Below the pieces are notes generated by a model, which ran no database searches, was not told where the DNA came from, and saw only the letters and a program-made list of their open reading frames with translations. A DNA stretch of 64,000 nucleotides from Onchocerca volvulus (Eukaryota > Nematoda > Chromadorea > Rhabditida > Onchocercidae), in contig HG738137.1 in NCBI GenBank assembly GCA_000499405.2, forward strand, positions 7,440,001 to 7,504,000, read 5' to 3'. Below, in pieces: positions 1-13,700 of this stretch; within the stretch, counting starts at the first letter, position 1; each line of letters starts with the position of its first letter. The position numbers were made by a program, and so were the translations under genes.

Positions 1-230
1 AAAATTTCTGTAGAAATCAAAACGAATTCTTAAAAAGATAAAATTTGGATGAAGAATTTTCTCATTAATAACAAATTTCTGCTGATACTACAAGCTTGAC
101 ATTGCTGATGATTTCGATTTCATCGTCACAAAATTGACCCAAAGATCACCTATGATGTTATCAATCTCATCTCGATCTTCCAGTCGACATTATTGTTGAT
201 CAATAAATGAAATTTCTATACCAATTGAAA

Positions 231-284
231 CAAATAATCAATAAATAAAATTTCTACTGAAAAATTTTATTTATTGATTATTTG
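231..284. repeat. Perfect 23-bp inverted repeat (hairpin)
   Basis: Positions 231-253 and 262-284 are exact reverse complements separated by 8 bases. A partial direct copy of the left arm lies just upstream, near 200-216. This looks like a small palindromic insertion or MITE end. No coding role is seen. Confidence 0.75.
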
Positions 285-342
285 TTGGATAATGTTCGAA
301 TAACTTATATAGGTTTAGGTTGAGATTTCGGGATCTTTACCC

Positions 343-534
343 ATGGATTATCCTAAATACAACAAATTCAAATTATCCTTAATACAACAAACTTATCCTA
401 AATACAACAAATTCTATATTTTTGAATCAAAAACATCAGAATTAAGCAAGGCGAAGGAGAAATGGGAGAAAGCAGATGAAAATAAAAGAATTGCTGCTGA
501 AATTTGCAAGATTTACAAATGCTTCATAACATAG
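343..534 (+). CDS. Possible terminal exon or gene fragment, unknown
   Basis: This open frame of 63 codons has a Lys/Glu-rich, helix-like second half (roughly codons 30-60). The first part contains the heptad YPKYNKF twice, because a DNA segment of about 20 bases is repeated at 344-365 and 390-411. A splice-acceptor-like CAG precedes the Lys/Glu-rich part near 440, so the real coding piece, if any, may be only about 441-534 as the last exon of a gene starting elsewhere. Nothing identifies a family. It may be chance. Confidence 0.15.
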   Translation: MDYPKYNKFKLSLIQQTYPKYNKFYIFESKTSELSKAKEKWEKADENKRIAAEICKIYKCFIT

Positions 535-1739
535 CCAAGGTTTCAAGCCTCAAATTTAAATCTAAAATAGGGACCGACATAATTCCATTGTTCATTGTAA
601 TCAGCATTTGTAGACAAGTATCTCTTGCGCATTAGTTTTTTTTAATTTTTAAGAACACCAGTCCTCAAAGAACAAAACCAGTCCTCAAAAATGCTTTTTT
701 ATTTTGAAAATGGAAGACTTTTGCATTGAATTTCAAAAAATTTCGCGAAAAAACGAAACTAAAACAATTTTAACAATTATAAATAGCATTCTTTCATCAC
801 CTAATTCTTTTAACCATGTATATTCTTCAATTTCTGTTTCCTTATATTTAAAATATATCTATCTGGTACCAAACACAATAATGAAAAATATTATTTTCAG
901 ATCTTGTTCGTTTGGTTTGTACTTTATTATTGGGCAACTTCTAAGTAAGTTATCTTTTCTAAAAGTTTAATAATTAATACTGAAATATTATGGAAGAAAA
1001 TTTTCTTGCGGGTATAATATTGATGCATATCTGAAAATAATTCTATCCGGCAGTAAAATCTAAATCTATCTTTCCAATCTGTATCTTCTTCAAGAAGAAG
1101 CAAGAATATAATGGGCATGTAAATAACATTTTTTTAAAAATTTACTAGAATGCATACAAAAACATACAATATTTACAATCCAAATGTCACAAAGTCGTAA
1201 CAGACAATTTTGAAAACAACATTAACATCTAATGTCATAATGTGAATGTGGTGAGAGAGATCAATACTAATAATACAAACAAGAAAGAATAATTTGTAGA
1301 ATTATGTTTTCTCTGTCAGATTATGAATTATTTCACCATTTTTGAGCAAAATTCGATTTTTCCTTAAAGTCATCAATGGAAATGAGACTATTCTTAAGTA
1401 ATGCAACAATTTTCATGGAAATAGTAAATCCGTGATAGAGTATGGACAATTCACACGTATCACAAAAGCTCCTGTACAAATTAATTCCATTTGATACAAA
1501 AATAATATGTATCTAGTTTATATACAATTATATAACAATAAATATTCAAATATTTCCTATAGTACTGAAATGATAGATATTCCACTGTCTAAAAAAGTGA
1601 TATTTTATGAATCATTCAACAACATGAACAAGGAAAAGCCAACCTGTCTAATACTTTAAATTTAGGTTTTCTTAAAATTGATATTTGAGATTTAAGAAAG
1701 AACAAAAATAAAATTTCTTAGCAAATAAGACTACTTGCA

Positions 1740-4700
1740 TTACCAAAATGGACACCACCCGATGTAACACTGACACAAATTTTCCGCTAAAATTGCTTGA
1801 TCAATAAGTCGACCAACTTGCTCCGGTACACTAAATTCCACATTTGGATTGAAGTCACGACCTGAAATTTTCAAAAAATAAAAAAAAAAAATCAGTATTC
1901 ATTTCAAGTTCGGTTACACGACCATCAAAAACTAAAATCATAGAAATCATATTCTGAATAGGTATTTTTTTCCCCTCTCAATGAAAGAAAGTTACAGTGA
2001 GAATAATGAACAAAGTAGCGTATAATAAAACGAAAGAAATAAAACATAAAAGTAATTAAAGTAAAATAAAATCAAACAAATTAAATAAAAAAGTGTTAGG
2101 CAGAGTTAAATAAAACAAAACAAGTGAAACAAACGGCAGTGCAATAAGTGAATGGAATTCCAAAAAATTTAATAACAAAAAGAAAATCATTTTAATGTTG
2201 CGCATTTTTTTTATATGCAATACATGTTTTCATATCAGTCTTTGTCCTATATAAAGAGCGTATATTCTTTAATTCTGTGCATGATATTAGAATAACTATT
2301 TGAAAATGTGCATAGTATCCGGAACTTGAAATCAGACTAAAAAAAAAAATATAAATTCATACTATTTCATACCATGCTTTAGAAAAAAGTCTCAAGCATG
2401 AGTATTTACTTTCAACTAATGGAACAACAAATTCATTACCTGCTAATTTCTGTTTAATACGCCTTAGTGATGCTTCAGCTTTGGAATCAGTTTGACCATC
2501 CTTCTGTAGTGTTTCGGGTGGCGGTCGCCTCCCACCAGCTAGAAAAAATCTAATAAGCCATACAGAATTATTTTTTGTACACCATTAAACATAAAGGTTA
2601 GATGAGAATTGTATATAATGAAATATATTCTCACTAAATAAAGTATTAGGTAGAAAATAAGTAAAAAATTAGGAATACCTTCCATTAACCTCCAGTTGAT
2701 AAGAGGATCATATACAAATGCTTCAAGCACGGCGAGAAGGCTTTCCTTATTTGAACGAAGCACTCGCAAAACACGCTCACAAGTAATTCGATAATTACCC
2801 TCAATTCCTGTGGCTTCCATTGCCTGAAAATTATTAAAAAATTTATTCAGCTAAGAGAATTTTAAACAGGTAATAAAGTTTGGAAAATGAGACTTAATGA
2901 CAGGCTAATATTTAAATTAATTTCTAAAATTTCAGTCATTTCGATAAATAAAGTTTCATTTCTGCTTGTCAAAATGAATTAGTCAATCAGTAATTCATAC
3001 AAAAAATCTTACAAAAAATAATGAATTTTTTCTCGCAATATTTTTCAGCATTCGAAATTTGAATTTTTAAAAATTCTACCTGGATGAGCATTCTTGTTAA
3101 TCGAAATGGAATTTTCTCTGGGAATTTTTCTCTGGTCATTGCAACTTCGAAGCAATCTCCGAAATCAATATGGACAATTTTACCACTAATACGGTCAAGC
3201 ATAAGATTTGACGGATGTCTGTAATGTGCATGAACTATTTCGTTTCAAACTCTCACAAAGCAACAAAATTATGAAAATTACAAACTTACCGGTCTCCAAG
3301 TCCTAAAATATAGCCCACCATAGACATACATGCCATTGAGCGGGTATAATTGGTACGCCGATCAAACCAAATTTCTGAACTGGAAATTACGAAAAAGTGA
3401 AAAAACATTAGACAATATGCACGGCAAGAAATATGTTTCGACTTACAACAACTGAGACATGAAATATTGCCAAGAAATATGAGAAAAGAGATATGCTGAA
3501 TAAAAAATTATTGCCAAGGATAAAAGATGAGAAATTCAATGATATGGTTCAGTTTAAATGCCCGAATAGGTTAAAGAAACTATTAATAGCAAGGGGAATG
3601 AAATTACAGTACCCCAACAGAAGAAATCGTAAGTCCATTGTTCTAAGCTCCTAATAAACGGAACTTACTTTGGAGATTTAAGCCACAGAATCTGCTGCAA
3701 ATCATTTCCACTCGTCATTTCAAGTGCGTGTTGGAATACCTGCATAAAGTGCATAGAGTACTAAATTTAAAAACAGATGGATACTAGTAACATAACCAAA
3801 AAGAAAAAAAAAAAATTTATTGGATATTTCGAATAGAAAGTCATGCCTGAACTTTCTGCAACAATGTCATTTGATCTAAATCATTAGCGAAATTTTGCAT
3901 AATTTTGTGTTCCATCGATAACAGAATCCCTTTCTTTTCTCGATAATCACGAATTAGCGAATGCAAAGTATCACAATTTGGAACCCATCCAATCAAACCG
4001 CTATTCTGATTCAAGGCAATAATTGAATAGCGCTGCAAAAAGGATTAATAGAGAAAAGTCTGACTATTCACAGAGCAAAGTAAAGAAAGAACACACTGGG
4101 AAGGGAGAATAAGAATTACAAAATTGAGAAATTTCGATAACTTCTAAGATAACTGTTTTGACTTTTTGCTTTTGAATTTAAATAAAAATCAAATATTTAA
4201 TTCATATTTAGCAGCAACTTCTGCGTTGATTGAACTTCATAATCTTTAACTTGTTCAAAAAACTAGAAAAAAAAAACCTGAATTGTCAGATTTCGACGAG
4301 ATGTATCACCTTGATGCAAAAGCAAAGTATTGACCAAACCAAACAGTTGCATCACTCTTTCATCTTGTCGAGGATCCTCATGACCTTTCAATAAAAATAT
4401 GTAATCCTTTCCATCACTTCCTAAACATAAAATGCTATAATACCAAACATAAACTACACAAGAACATTGCTATGATTCAGCGAGATGTGTCTCACTAACG
4501 AAGAATAAAATATTAAATAAACTAAAAAAATTGGAACTCTATCCAATACCTTTCATAACTACTTTTCTCGGTCGTTGTTTAGAATTAATCACTTGTAAAG
4601 TATTGTTTATTGAGGATATGGTAACCAGTGGAGCATTTGGATCATACGTTCCAGGAACTGCCAGTTCCAAATCTCTAGCTTTCACCAGTCTGAAATCAGT

Positions 4701-7700
4701 AAAACATTAATGATATATATGAACGGTATACGGAAAACAAGACTAACTCTTAATCTGACTATACTTTGAACAGCTTACTGTTAAAATATTAATCTCACAT
4801 TATTATAGAATTTAGATAGCACTGTTTCGAACTTTCCTATGACTTTCATCCATAGTTTTTATTCTTCGATGCATTGCTTTCGATTTCTCCGAAAGGCATT
4901 AGTATACAGCTGACTTAATCTTGAGGTAATGCACACTCAAGATCTGTCGTCTTTACTATTTACCATGTCAACGTAAATCTGTTGAAATTTTTTTTTTTTT
5001 TCGAAGAACTAGCTAAAGAAAATTAAGTACTGATTACGCATTCTAATTAGTGTACAAGCTGTTAATACTCTGCAGCAGTAAGATACCTTGGCGAAACATA
5101 ATTTAGATCCAGCGATGTGAGCTGACGAAGCTGACTTGAGATCTTTCTGAATACAATGTAATACAGATCCCATGCCTGATTAAGTTCTTTGGCGTTCTGT
5201 GAACGTAAATAACAACGACAAGCATTCCAAGCTTCCTTCAGTTCATTCTCATATGTCTAAAAAAACGTTCACCGCAATAATTGAATACTCATTGAAATTG
5301 ATGCGCTACATCGAAATCAGTTTTAACAGTCAAAAAAAAGATTATAGAATATCATTCAAAATTACAACAAAATAATTTCTAAAAGCACAGTAGCGACACA
5401 ACGATGTTATTTGGCCACTAGAAAAAAATCTAAATCTGCGCAGCTCGCATTCCTGACTTATATCAAGAATGTCCTAATTTTAGAGCATCAAGAAAATCCT
5501 AATTCACTTAGAGCTGCATTCATTAGGATAATCGACACACTTTCTTGCGAGTTTTTAGATTGTTTTTTTTTTTTTTTTTAAATCAAATAATAACAAGCAC
5601 TTTCTTGTGTGGTGGATTATCCTAATGAATGCAGCTCTAAATGTGAGGATAATCCACCACACTTTCTTGGAATTATGTATCCAAAACACGAAATAGAATT
5701 TTTCAGTTATTTCAAGATTTGGTCCATTGCCTCTTTTAGTGTCCATTTATTTCCAGTTTCTATCAAGATTTGATTTTGTTCAAAAACAGTGACATTACTT
5801 GTTTGAAAGATTGTTCCTTCAGAGTAGTTGCACCACGCTCTATCATTTCATGTAATGGATCCAATAATTCGAACATGGCTTTTACATTTTTATCCTGAAA
5901 ATTAGTCTCATTATAATCAATTTATCACAAGTCGTATATATAGTGTCAATATAAAATTGTGGAAAGCAATTAACAACCAAAATTTTACAAATAACATATA
6001 GGACATTAAGTTTTATAACTTGTACTCATGTAAATCAATGCAAAAATTATATTGCAAGTAATGATTTTTAAAAAGGCTAGGATTGTAAATTACGCATTTA
6101 CCAGTCCTCAATAAAACGATGTATTATCCATTTCTTTGCAAAATACTGCAAAATTATATATTAAGTAACGGAACATCATATAGTTTATGAGCGAAGGTGA
6201 ACATATTGTATGGCAGACTGCATATGCATCAATGTATGAGTGTTAATGCTTATTGCATACTTGCTAAAAGTTATTTTCTAAAATATCTCCAGATTAAGTT
6301 CTTTATTATTAACCTGAAAATAGAGTCTCGACGCATCGTCCAATGCTTCATGCCATTGTTCATGCCAAAGTATGGCGCAACGAATCAGCTCGTCACTGAC
6401 AAGCTTGGCTTGCTCAACAAGTGTTGGTTGACTATCACTCATAATTGTCAATATCTCTGTTGCAACTGCTGAACGTCGTACGTTTGTTGATTTCGCAGCC
6501 ACTGTAAGAGCGTAAACCAAAGACTGAAAAAAATTTAAGGAACATCAAACATCATTTAACTCGATCTCGAAGAAAAAAGAAAGATTTTATTTATTCTCTG
6601 AAAAAATTATCCCAAAAAATCAATTTTCAATATAAATTTCACTAACATAAAATCAGGTAGCAATGGATACCAATCAGATCTTCATTTATATATAAATATA
6701 TTCTGAAAGTTGCAATTTCAACCTGTGGATGAACTTTCGATAAGTCGATGACAACTTGCTTGATCAACTGAGCAACATTTTGTTTCGAATCTAAACGTGC
6801 CATTAGTTGTGGAATAACCTGAAATCTTATAAGAATATTTGAAGGATGAGAAAAAAGAAAGAGAAGGAGCACAACTTATTCAGCTTATCGTTTAATCTAA
6901 CATATCAAACGAAATTTTTTCATGGACTTCAGGAATTTTTTTCTTTTAATGGAATTTCAAAACAATCTGTTCAAAAACCTCGAGCCACATTTCAACGGGC
7001 AGCAATTTCAGTGATTCTTTGATAGTTTCAAAAACTTCTATTTGATCACCATGTTTGAACCATAAGGTCAAAAACCGCAGGGTATCTTCTAATCGTGATC
7101 CTAAAAGTTGAAAATTATGATTTAAGGCTGTTAACACCATTAGATTTCCTTTTAATCATCCATGAATTGCATATAAAATTATAAACAATTTTGTGACATA
7201 ATTTAAATCATGAGAAAGTTTTAATGCGTAAATTGATTACGAGATGTCTTAAATTTATGCATTACCATTACTATAATCTTTAATCTCATAAGTTATATAA
7301 CGTACTTTGGATTCTGATTTCTAAGATACTGTTATAAAATCTATTACAATCACTATGCGATAGTGACTATATGATTTGATGACGAAACCCGAATTTAGGA
7401 TACCCGAAAAAACATTTTTCTGAAGACAGCTTGTATGGAGTCATAGACATCAGAAAATAAAAGCAATTAAGAAAAATTCAAACCTTCGGCCAAAGTGACA
7501 GCTTTAATAAAGCTTGAAACAGCTTGTTTTGCAAGAAAAATCATCGTCTGATTTGGTGCCGGAGAAGGTGGATTGACAACTGCTGCAGTAGAAGGTGGTG
7601 GTGATGGATGCAGTTGTGCGATCAAAACATCTGATGAAGTTTCTCGATCTATGGTGCTTCCGAAGGAGCCGTAACTGGGAAAACTTGGCATTGCACCGAT

Positions 7701-10700
7701 AAAAGGCGGTGGTGGCGGTGCTGGCGAAAACTAAAAAATAAGGAAAATCATGCATACTTCAAAAAAAAAAAAAAAAAAAAGATCCTAGCATCGATCTATT
7801 TCCAATGAAAAATAATTTATCATCCAAATAATCTTTGGTGGCAAGTGCATTTATTTCAGATTAATTAAGAGAGATGCTTAAATGCGTAAACTTTTGGTTA
7901 ATCTTCGTAATAATTTGATCCTATTTTCTTAAACATGAATGTCCAGTAAAGAGATGGAATAAATACAGCATTCTGGATGAATTAAGTAAATTTGATAATA
8001 TGGAGAACTGAAAATTTTAAAACACAGTGTCATTAGCAGCAAAAAAGGAACAAAATTGAATAATGCATGCCGATTATTAACTCAATTATCAATTTCGAAC
8101 ATCAAACTAATTTAAAGAAATCCAGTTTTTTCAATTATAACTTCTCTGTTGAACATTTCATCGATGTCGATATTTTGCATAAAAACTTATGTCAAATAAA
8201 GCATCAATATGAGACAAAAACCAAAGATTTCGATAGCGATCACAAAAATGAAGTCAAGTTTGAGCAAAAAATTACATAGGAAGATGAATAAAAAATACTT
8301 CAAAGTATTGCGAAGCTCACCGAATTTTGTGTTTGATACATGGCAGCATTGAAGTATGCAGATGCAAGTTTATGCCATGCTTTATACCAAGTTGAATCAT
8401 AGGCTGTAGCATTTGCATAAAATTTCATTGTTTGCGTCAAAGTAGGTTGTGATGGACTGGATAACGGCGATATCATATGTGAATTTGGTGGAAATACTGG
8501 TGGCGAAGGAATTTGGGTATGATTCCCTGCTAGAAGTAATGGTGGTACATTGATCATAATAGATGGATTAATCGGAGATTGTTGAGGAATGCCAACAGAT
8601 GATAAAGATTGTTGTAAATTCATATTCACAATCTGCACATCTTTGGTTGGCTGCGGTAGAGTATCGTACCAGTCACCAAGTTTTAGACAACATTTTGCCA
8701 CCAATCGGCACATTTCAGGATTTTTTTTGATTTCTCTCTGAAATATGAATAGTAATGTTCAAACCACTTTCATCTATTGTTATACATCAATCTTTATTAA
8801 TTATTCTGTCCATTTAAAATGCAATGTGCTGCTGAAATATGCTGAAAAATAATTTATCTAAAAAATTCCAAAAATACAATTTGTGCAAAAATTCACATCG
8901 TTAATTTGATCGAATTTTCGATATTTTATAAAAGCGTAATTGTGATTTATGTAATTATAATATAGCACATAGCAGATCTACAAAACATATTATTTCTTCA
9001 CTTCTTTCTAATAAGCCAGAGAAGTCTAAATTTTCAAAACCTTTCCAGCCTCAAATTGATTAATCAGCGTTTCCAATGTATTACAAGCCAGTTCGGTCAG
9101 ATTTTCTGCCCAGTATTGTTTACATACTGCTAGCACCAATGAAGGCTTATCCATTGGTAAATTTTGTATTTTGTGCAATTTTTCATTTCGTTTTAGCCCT
9201 AATAAATCTGCCAAAATTCGACGCGACATTGATAACTTTCCATACTGTCGGCAAAGTGAGGAGAATTTAATCCATAATGGGCGCATTTCGCCACGAGAAA
9301 GCACTAATGATCTGAACATATAAGTTATTCATCTGTTTAAAATTAGCTTCATTTTCTCTCTAAAGATTAGATAATTAGAAAACGAATTGCGAAAACATCA
9401 TGAAATAAAGAATTCTCTAAACTAAATCATATTTTGCTAGATAACTTACTTTACTAGCAAGAGTCGTTGCCATTGTTCAATATTTGGTCGGCATCCCTGC
9501 AAACGTCGACTCCAAACAACAGCAATTCGAATCCTTCGATCAGGCCAGACTTTGTATTCAATGGCTTCCTCCAGTTCAGTTAGCTGTTGCACAAGAGTCA
9601 TTGCACCATAAGCTCTTTCATAACTTTCTGACGCCATCACTGTCAATTCTGTGTCACACATGTCACGTACCTGAAGATAAAAATAAACATGCACTAAAAG
9701 GCTGCACATATTACAAATAATTTTGTCATCATTAATAATTAGAGTTCCTCCTGATAATCTTAACCAAATTAAAAAATTCATCTAAAGTTCAGTTCAACTG
9801 TGGTGAAGTATCATCAACGAACTGATGAACACTTGACATAACTCTACTGCATTTCAAAGTGTGATAAAATGCAATAGAACTCATGTTTGATACATTGCAA
9901 TCATGTTAATGTAATGTATGGATAATGTTGGTTGCAACATCATGAAAGATGTTGTTAAAGGCTATTACAAGCAATAAATTATGGTATCGTATTAAAAAAT
10001 CATGGCAAGACTGCTATGCATTTGATCAAGATGGATTGAAAAACATATCATTTAGGGGATTTGTGCACAGCAGACCTATATGAATATTGTCACATTCATT
10101 ATCGATAAATAAGCTACCCTCAAAGATTATTAGGCATGCACATACAATAATCACGAATAACCTTTTCAATATAAGCCATTGCATCATGATACTGTTCATT
10201 TCGAATGGCTAAGACGGCTCGAAGAAAGGATCCATCCTGATTATTTTCATTAATCTGCTTGACATAATAATCCATCATTTCCCAATCTTCTAAATATTTT
10301 TTTTTTCTATTATAAATAAAAGGGAGATATAAAAAAATATTTCTATATGTGCAAGTCTCGGGAAATGCTTACCGATTGCCCAACTACCTCGTGCCGCAGT
10401 TATTGCCATATTTTGCCTTCTAACTGCATTTGTTGTTGCACCCACTTCGGCGAATGCTTTTTTTCCTAAGTCATTTAATTCATCCCACTGTCCTAATGCC
10501 TCTAAGCATCGCATTTGATGTTCATACAGCTATAATCAGAAGAAATTTCTATATGAATATATTGATTTTCAAGGATTTTAATACTCAATAATATATAATC
10601 AGGTAATCAAAATGCAAAGTAATTAATGCAAATTGCTTACGCTGACAAGGATATCTATATAACTAAGCCTTGAACTGTTAATCAGAATAATCCAAACCTC

Positions 10701-13700
10701 ATCGGTAATAAATGTTTCATTGTTATATATCTCTAGTGCCTTTTCCCATTCATTCAACTTCTCATACCAACGCCCCTGTCTCTGCAATGTGAAAAAACTA
10801 TTTAGTTCCAAATGCACAGAATTAAATGGGCAAAATATATTTTATATTTCAATTAATTAGTGAAACAGTTCAGCCAAACTATATTAATTGCTCAGGTTAG
10901 TTAAATAAAGAGTTGAAAGAGAACTGAAATATGATGTGTTGTAGTCCATCATTCTAATATCTACATATATGCCTTCTCGACATGCAAATAAGCTGCAGTT
11001 TTCTTCGTTTGTTATATTCACTTCGTTGCTCAGCCATCTTACAAATGTTTCTCTCCACACACTCACGCACAAATACATACACATCGCATACCTTAAAGTT
11101 CTTGTTCATTTCAAACAGTGAACTTTATGACATTATTAGAATATAATGTTAAGAATTTAAACAAATTCTCGAAAGGTGCATGTTAATTACACAGTATATT
11201 CCAATAACCATCGCAATCGCAATTACGTATTTCATCAACATAATTCTAACTATTTATTTCCTATTACTGAAGTATCCTACTGATGAAGCTGATCTGTTTC
11301 ATTAACTTACTCCAATTTCCATATTATGCTGTCGAGCGAATGCCACAATTCCAGCGGCTTCTTCCTGGAGATTCAATTTGTTTGCATAACTGTAAATGAT
11401 TTAATTATTCCGCAAAGTTTAACCAAGATCGAATTAAATTTTTGACATACTTTGAATATAGCCAGGAAACAAAAACCCAGTAGCAGCCTTACGTAATGAG
11501 AGAGCGGCAGTGTTCCGGATCTGGATCTTTGTTGAATTTTTCGCGAATATTCAGTTCTGCATATCGTAATGCTTTAGCATATGCTCGTGTCTGTTCAGCA
11601 CATTTACATAATCTTTCACTACCCACTGGTAAAGGCCCCTGCAAGCAATTTCTTTTTGGGTCTTAAAAGAAAAGTGCAAACGCAAATATTTTAAAAACGA
11701 AGTAAAGCAAGTGCAAATAACTAAAATTTTTTTTTGTTTTAGCAGATGCAAATTGAAGATTGTTGTGCTTACTTTTTCTGAGTGATCCATAAATTCCGCA
11801 AGGTTCAATATTGTTTGTATGATATCAGTATGGTTACTGAAATCAAGAGCATATTTAAGGTTTGTTTCCAAGTCACTTTGTTGCATTTCATCCAAGTCTG
11901 TCCAAACTGACATAAATGCTGCATTGAAGAGGTCTCTAAAATAAAGCACCATAGGTCTCAGGCCAAGGAAATTTATAGATGATAAACAAAAACTGCTACT
12001 AGAAGTTCGCTGAATTAGATGGACTTTTAAAAACATTAAAGTTGGTAAAGACTTTGAATGATCCACGAAAGCGTGATTTCTTGCAATTTATTTTTTATAC
12101 TGAAGATTATTAAAACTTTACTAAACAGTAATCATAAGTTCCATAGCGGAAATATGTAAAATAATTTTAAAAACAACAAAATTACTTCGCAAGCGATATA
12201 TGTACATCGGCTAGAGGAGCACATGCACGAAGAGCTGCAGAAGGACTCTGCCGAATAAATTGAATTCGCAGTAAAACAAGCCACTGATCCCAATCCTGAA
12301 ACGATATGTTATCACCAATGATTCGACATTAAGATTTCAAAATCAACAGAAGACTGAGTGAGTGTTAGAATTTGTTTAAACTTTGAAAAAAAAAAGTCAA
12401 ACTGAAGTTCGGTAAACAGAAATGGAAGTTTGTGAAAACTGTAGGAAATAAGTCGCATAAATTAAAGCAAGAATATTCGTACATAATAAAAGTTGTTCCG
12501 TTTTAAAAAATAATATATATAATGCAGGTCAGCATGAAAATGAATATTTCTCGTAGGCTTTGTATTATTTAGGATAACTATTTATATCTGAAAATATCCA
12601 AAGTTTTATGCGTTTTAATGATAAAGCCAAGCTTAGAAAATATCCAATTTAACGCATCATTTCTGTCACTACACAAAAATTAAAATGAAGCCATTAAAAT
12701 TGCATTTTCACCTTCCAATATAGACAGAAATAAAATAAAGCAAACCTCCTTGGATACAAGTTGCGCAGTAGTCCAAGTTTTTTTTAAAACATCAAAATTG
12801 ATTCGTTGTCCTTTTTCATGACGGGCGGTTGTAATAAACTGTTTTATCTGATTGGAAGAAACTCTGACTGTCGGAGAATATGAAGGAGATGCAACGCTTC
12901 CCTCATCGAGTTGTACGGTGAGCCTACAATGATTATTCATCCTGTCACTCATTTCGATACAACTAAGCGTGCGTTTTTTAAAACTTTCATTTCTTCCCGA
13001 AAATAAAGAAAAGATTTGTGAAACCGAATCCAACTTACATCATCTAATATACAATTAATCATTAGAACGTTCCGTTCTATGTATCAACAATTAAACTATT
13101 GATTTAGCAACAAAATTTAAATTGAAATTGATTTAAATTTCGTTCCGAAAAGTTATGGGAAAGTTTTGTTTAAGTATTAAGCTCAACAACAAACTTTAAG
13201 TATTCATCGCAATGCAAGCCATATTGAGCTAGAGCATAATCAACACTTTTACGAAAAACCAAAAACTGTTTCCACATCTGCAATGATCACCTGAGATGCA
13301 AGTGGAAAAGTAACAAATAAAACCTTTATAAAAAAAAGCCTAAATGTTAAAATAGTTCATAACAAGTTTATATATATGAAATGTCAATAAACATCGTGAG
13401 AATTTTTTCATATTTATCGATCATCGAAAAAACGAAATACTACCTGTCGGACAATGATGACTAATAAAAGCAGCAATTTCTGCTGTAGTGCATGAACAGA
13501 AATAACTCGTAACCAGACTTGCATTATTCTTGGTGCATGGTCACGGATACAAATGGTTCCAGCCATCTGATAAATTGTGTCCAGAGCAATTTTTCGTACT
13601 TCTACTTTGACAGTCCGGTCATCAAGCAAAAACAAAATAGGCGGCAGAACAAGATGAATATGTGGTGCCAGGCACATCGATATTGATTGAACGCACATGA

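Larger units (their letters stand above)
1..1739. other. Intergenic sequence 3' of the TOR gene
   Basis: AT-rich sequence downstream of the TOR stop codon (TOR is on the minus strand), so its right-hand part should be TOR 3' UTR. It holds a perfect hairpin near 231-284 and a short plus-strand open frame at 343-534, both listed separately. I see no other supportable gene; the other open frames here are short and AT-driven. Confidence 0.5.
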
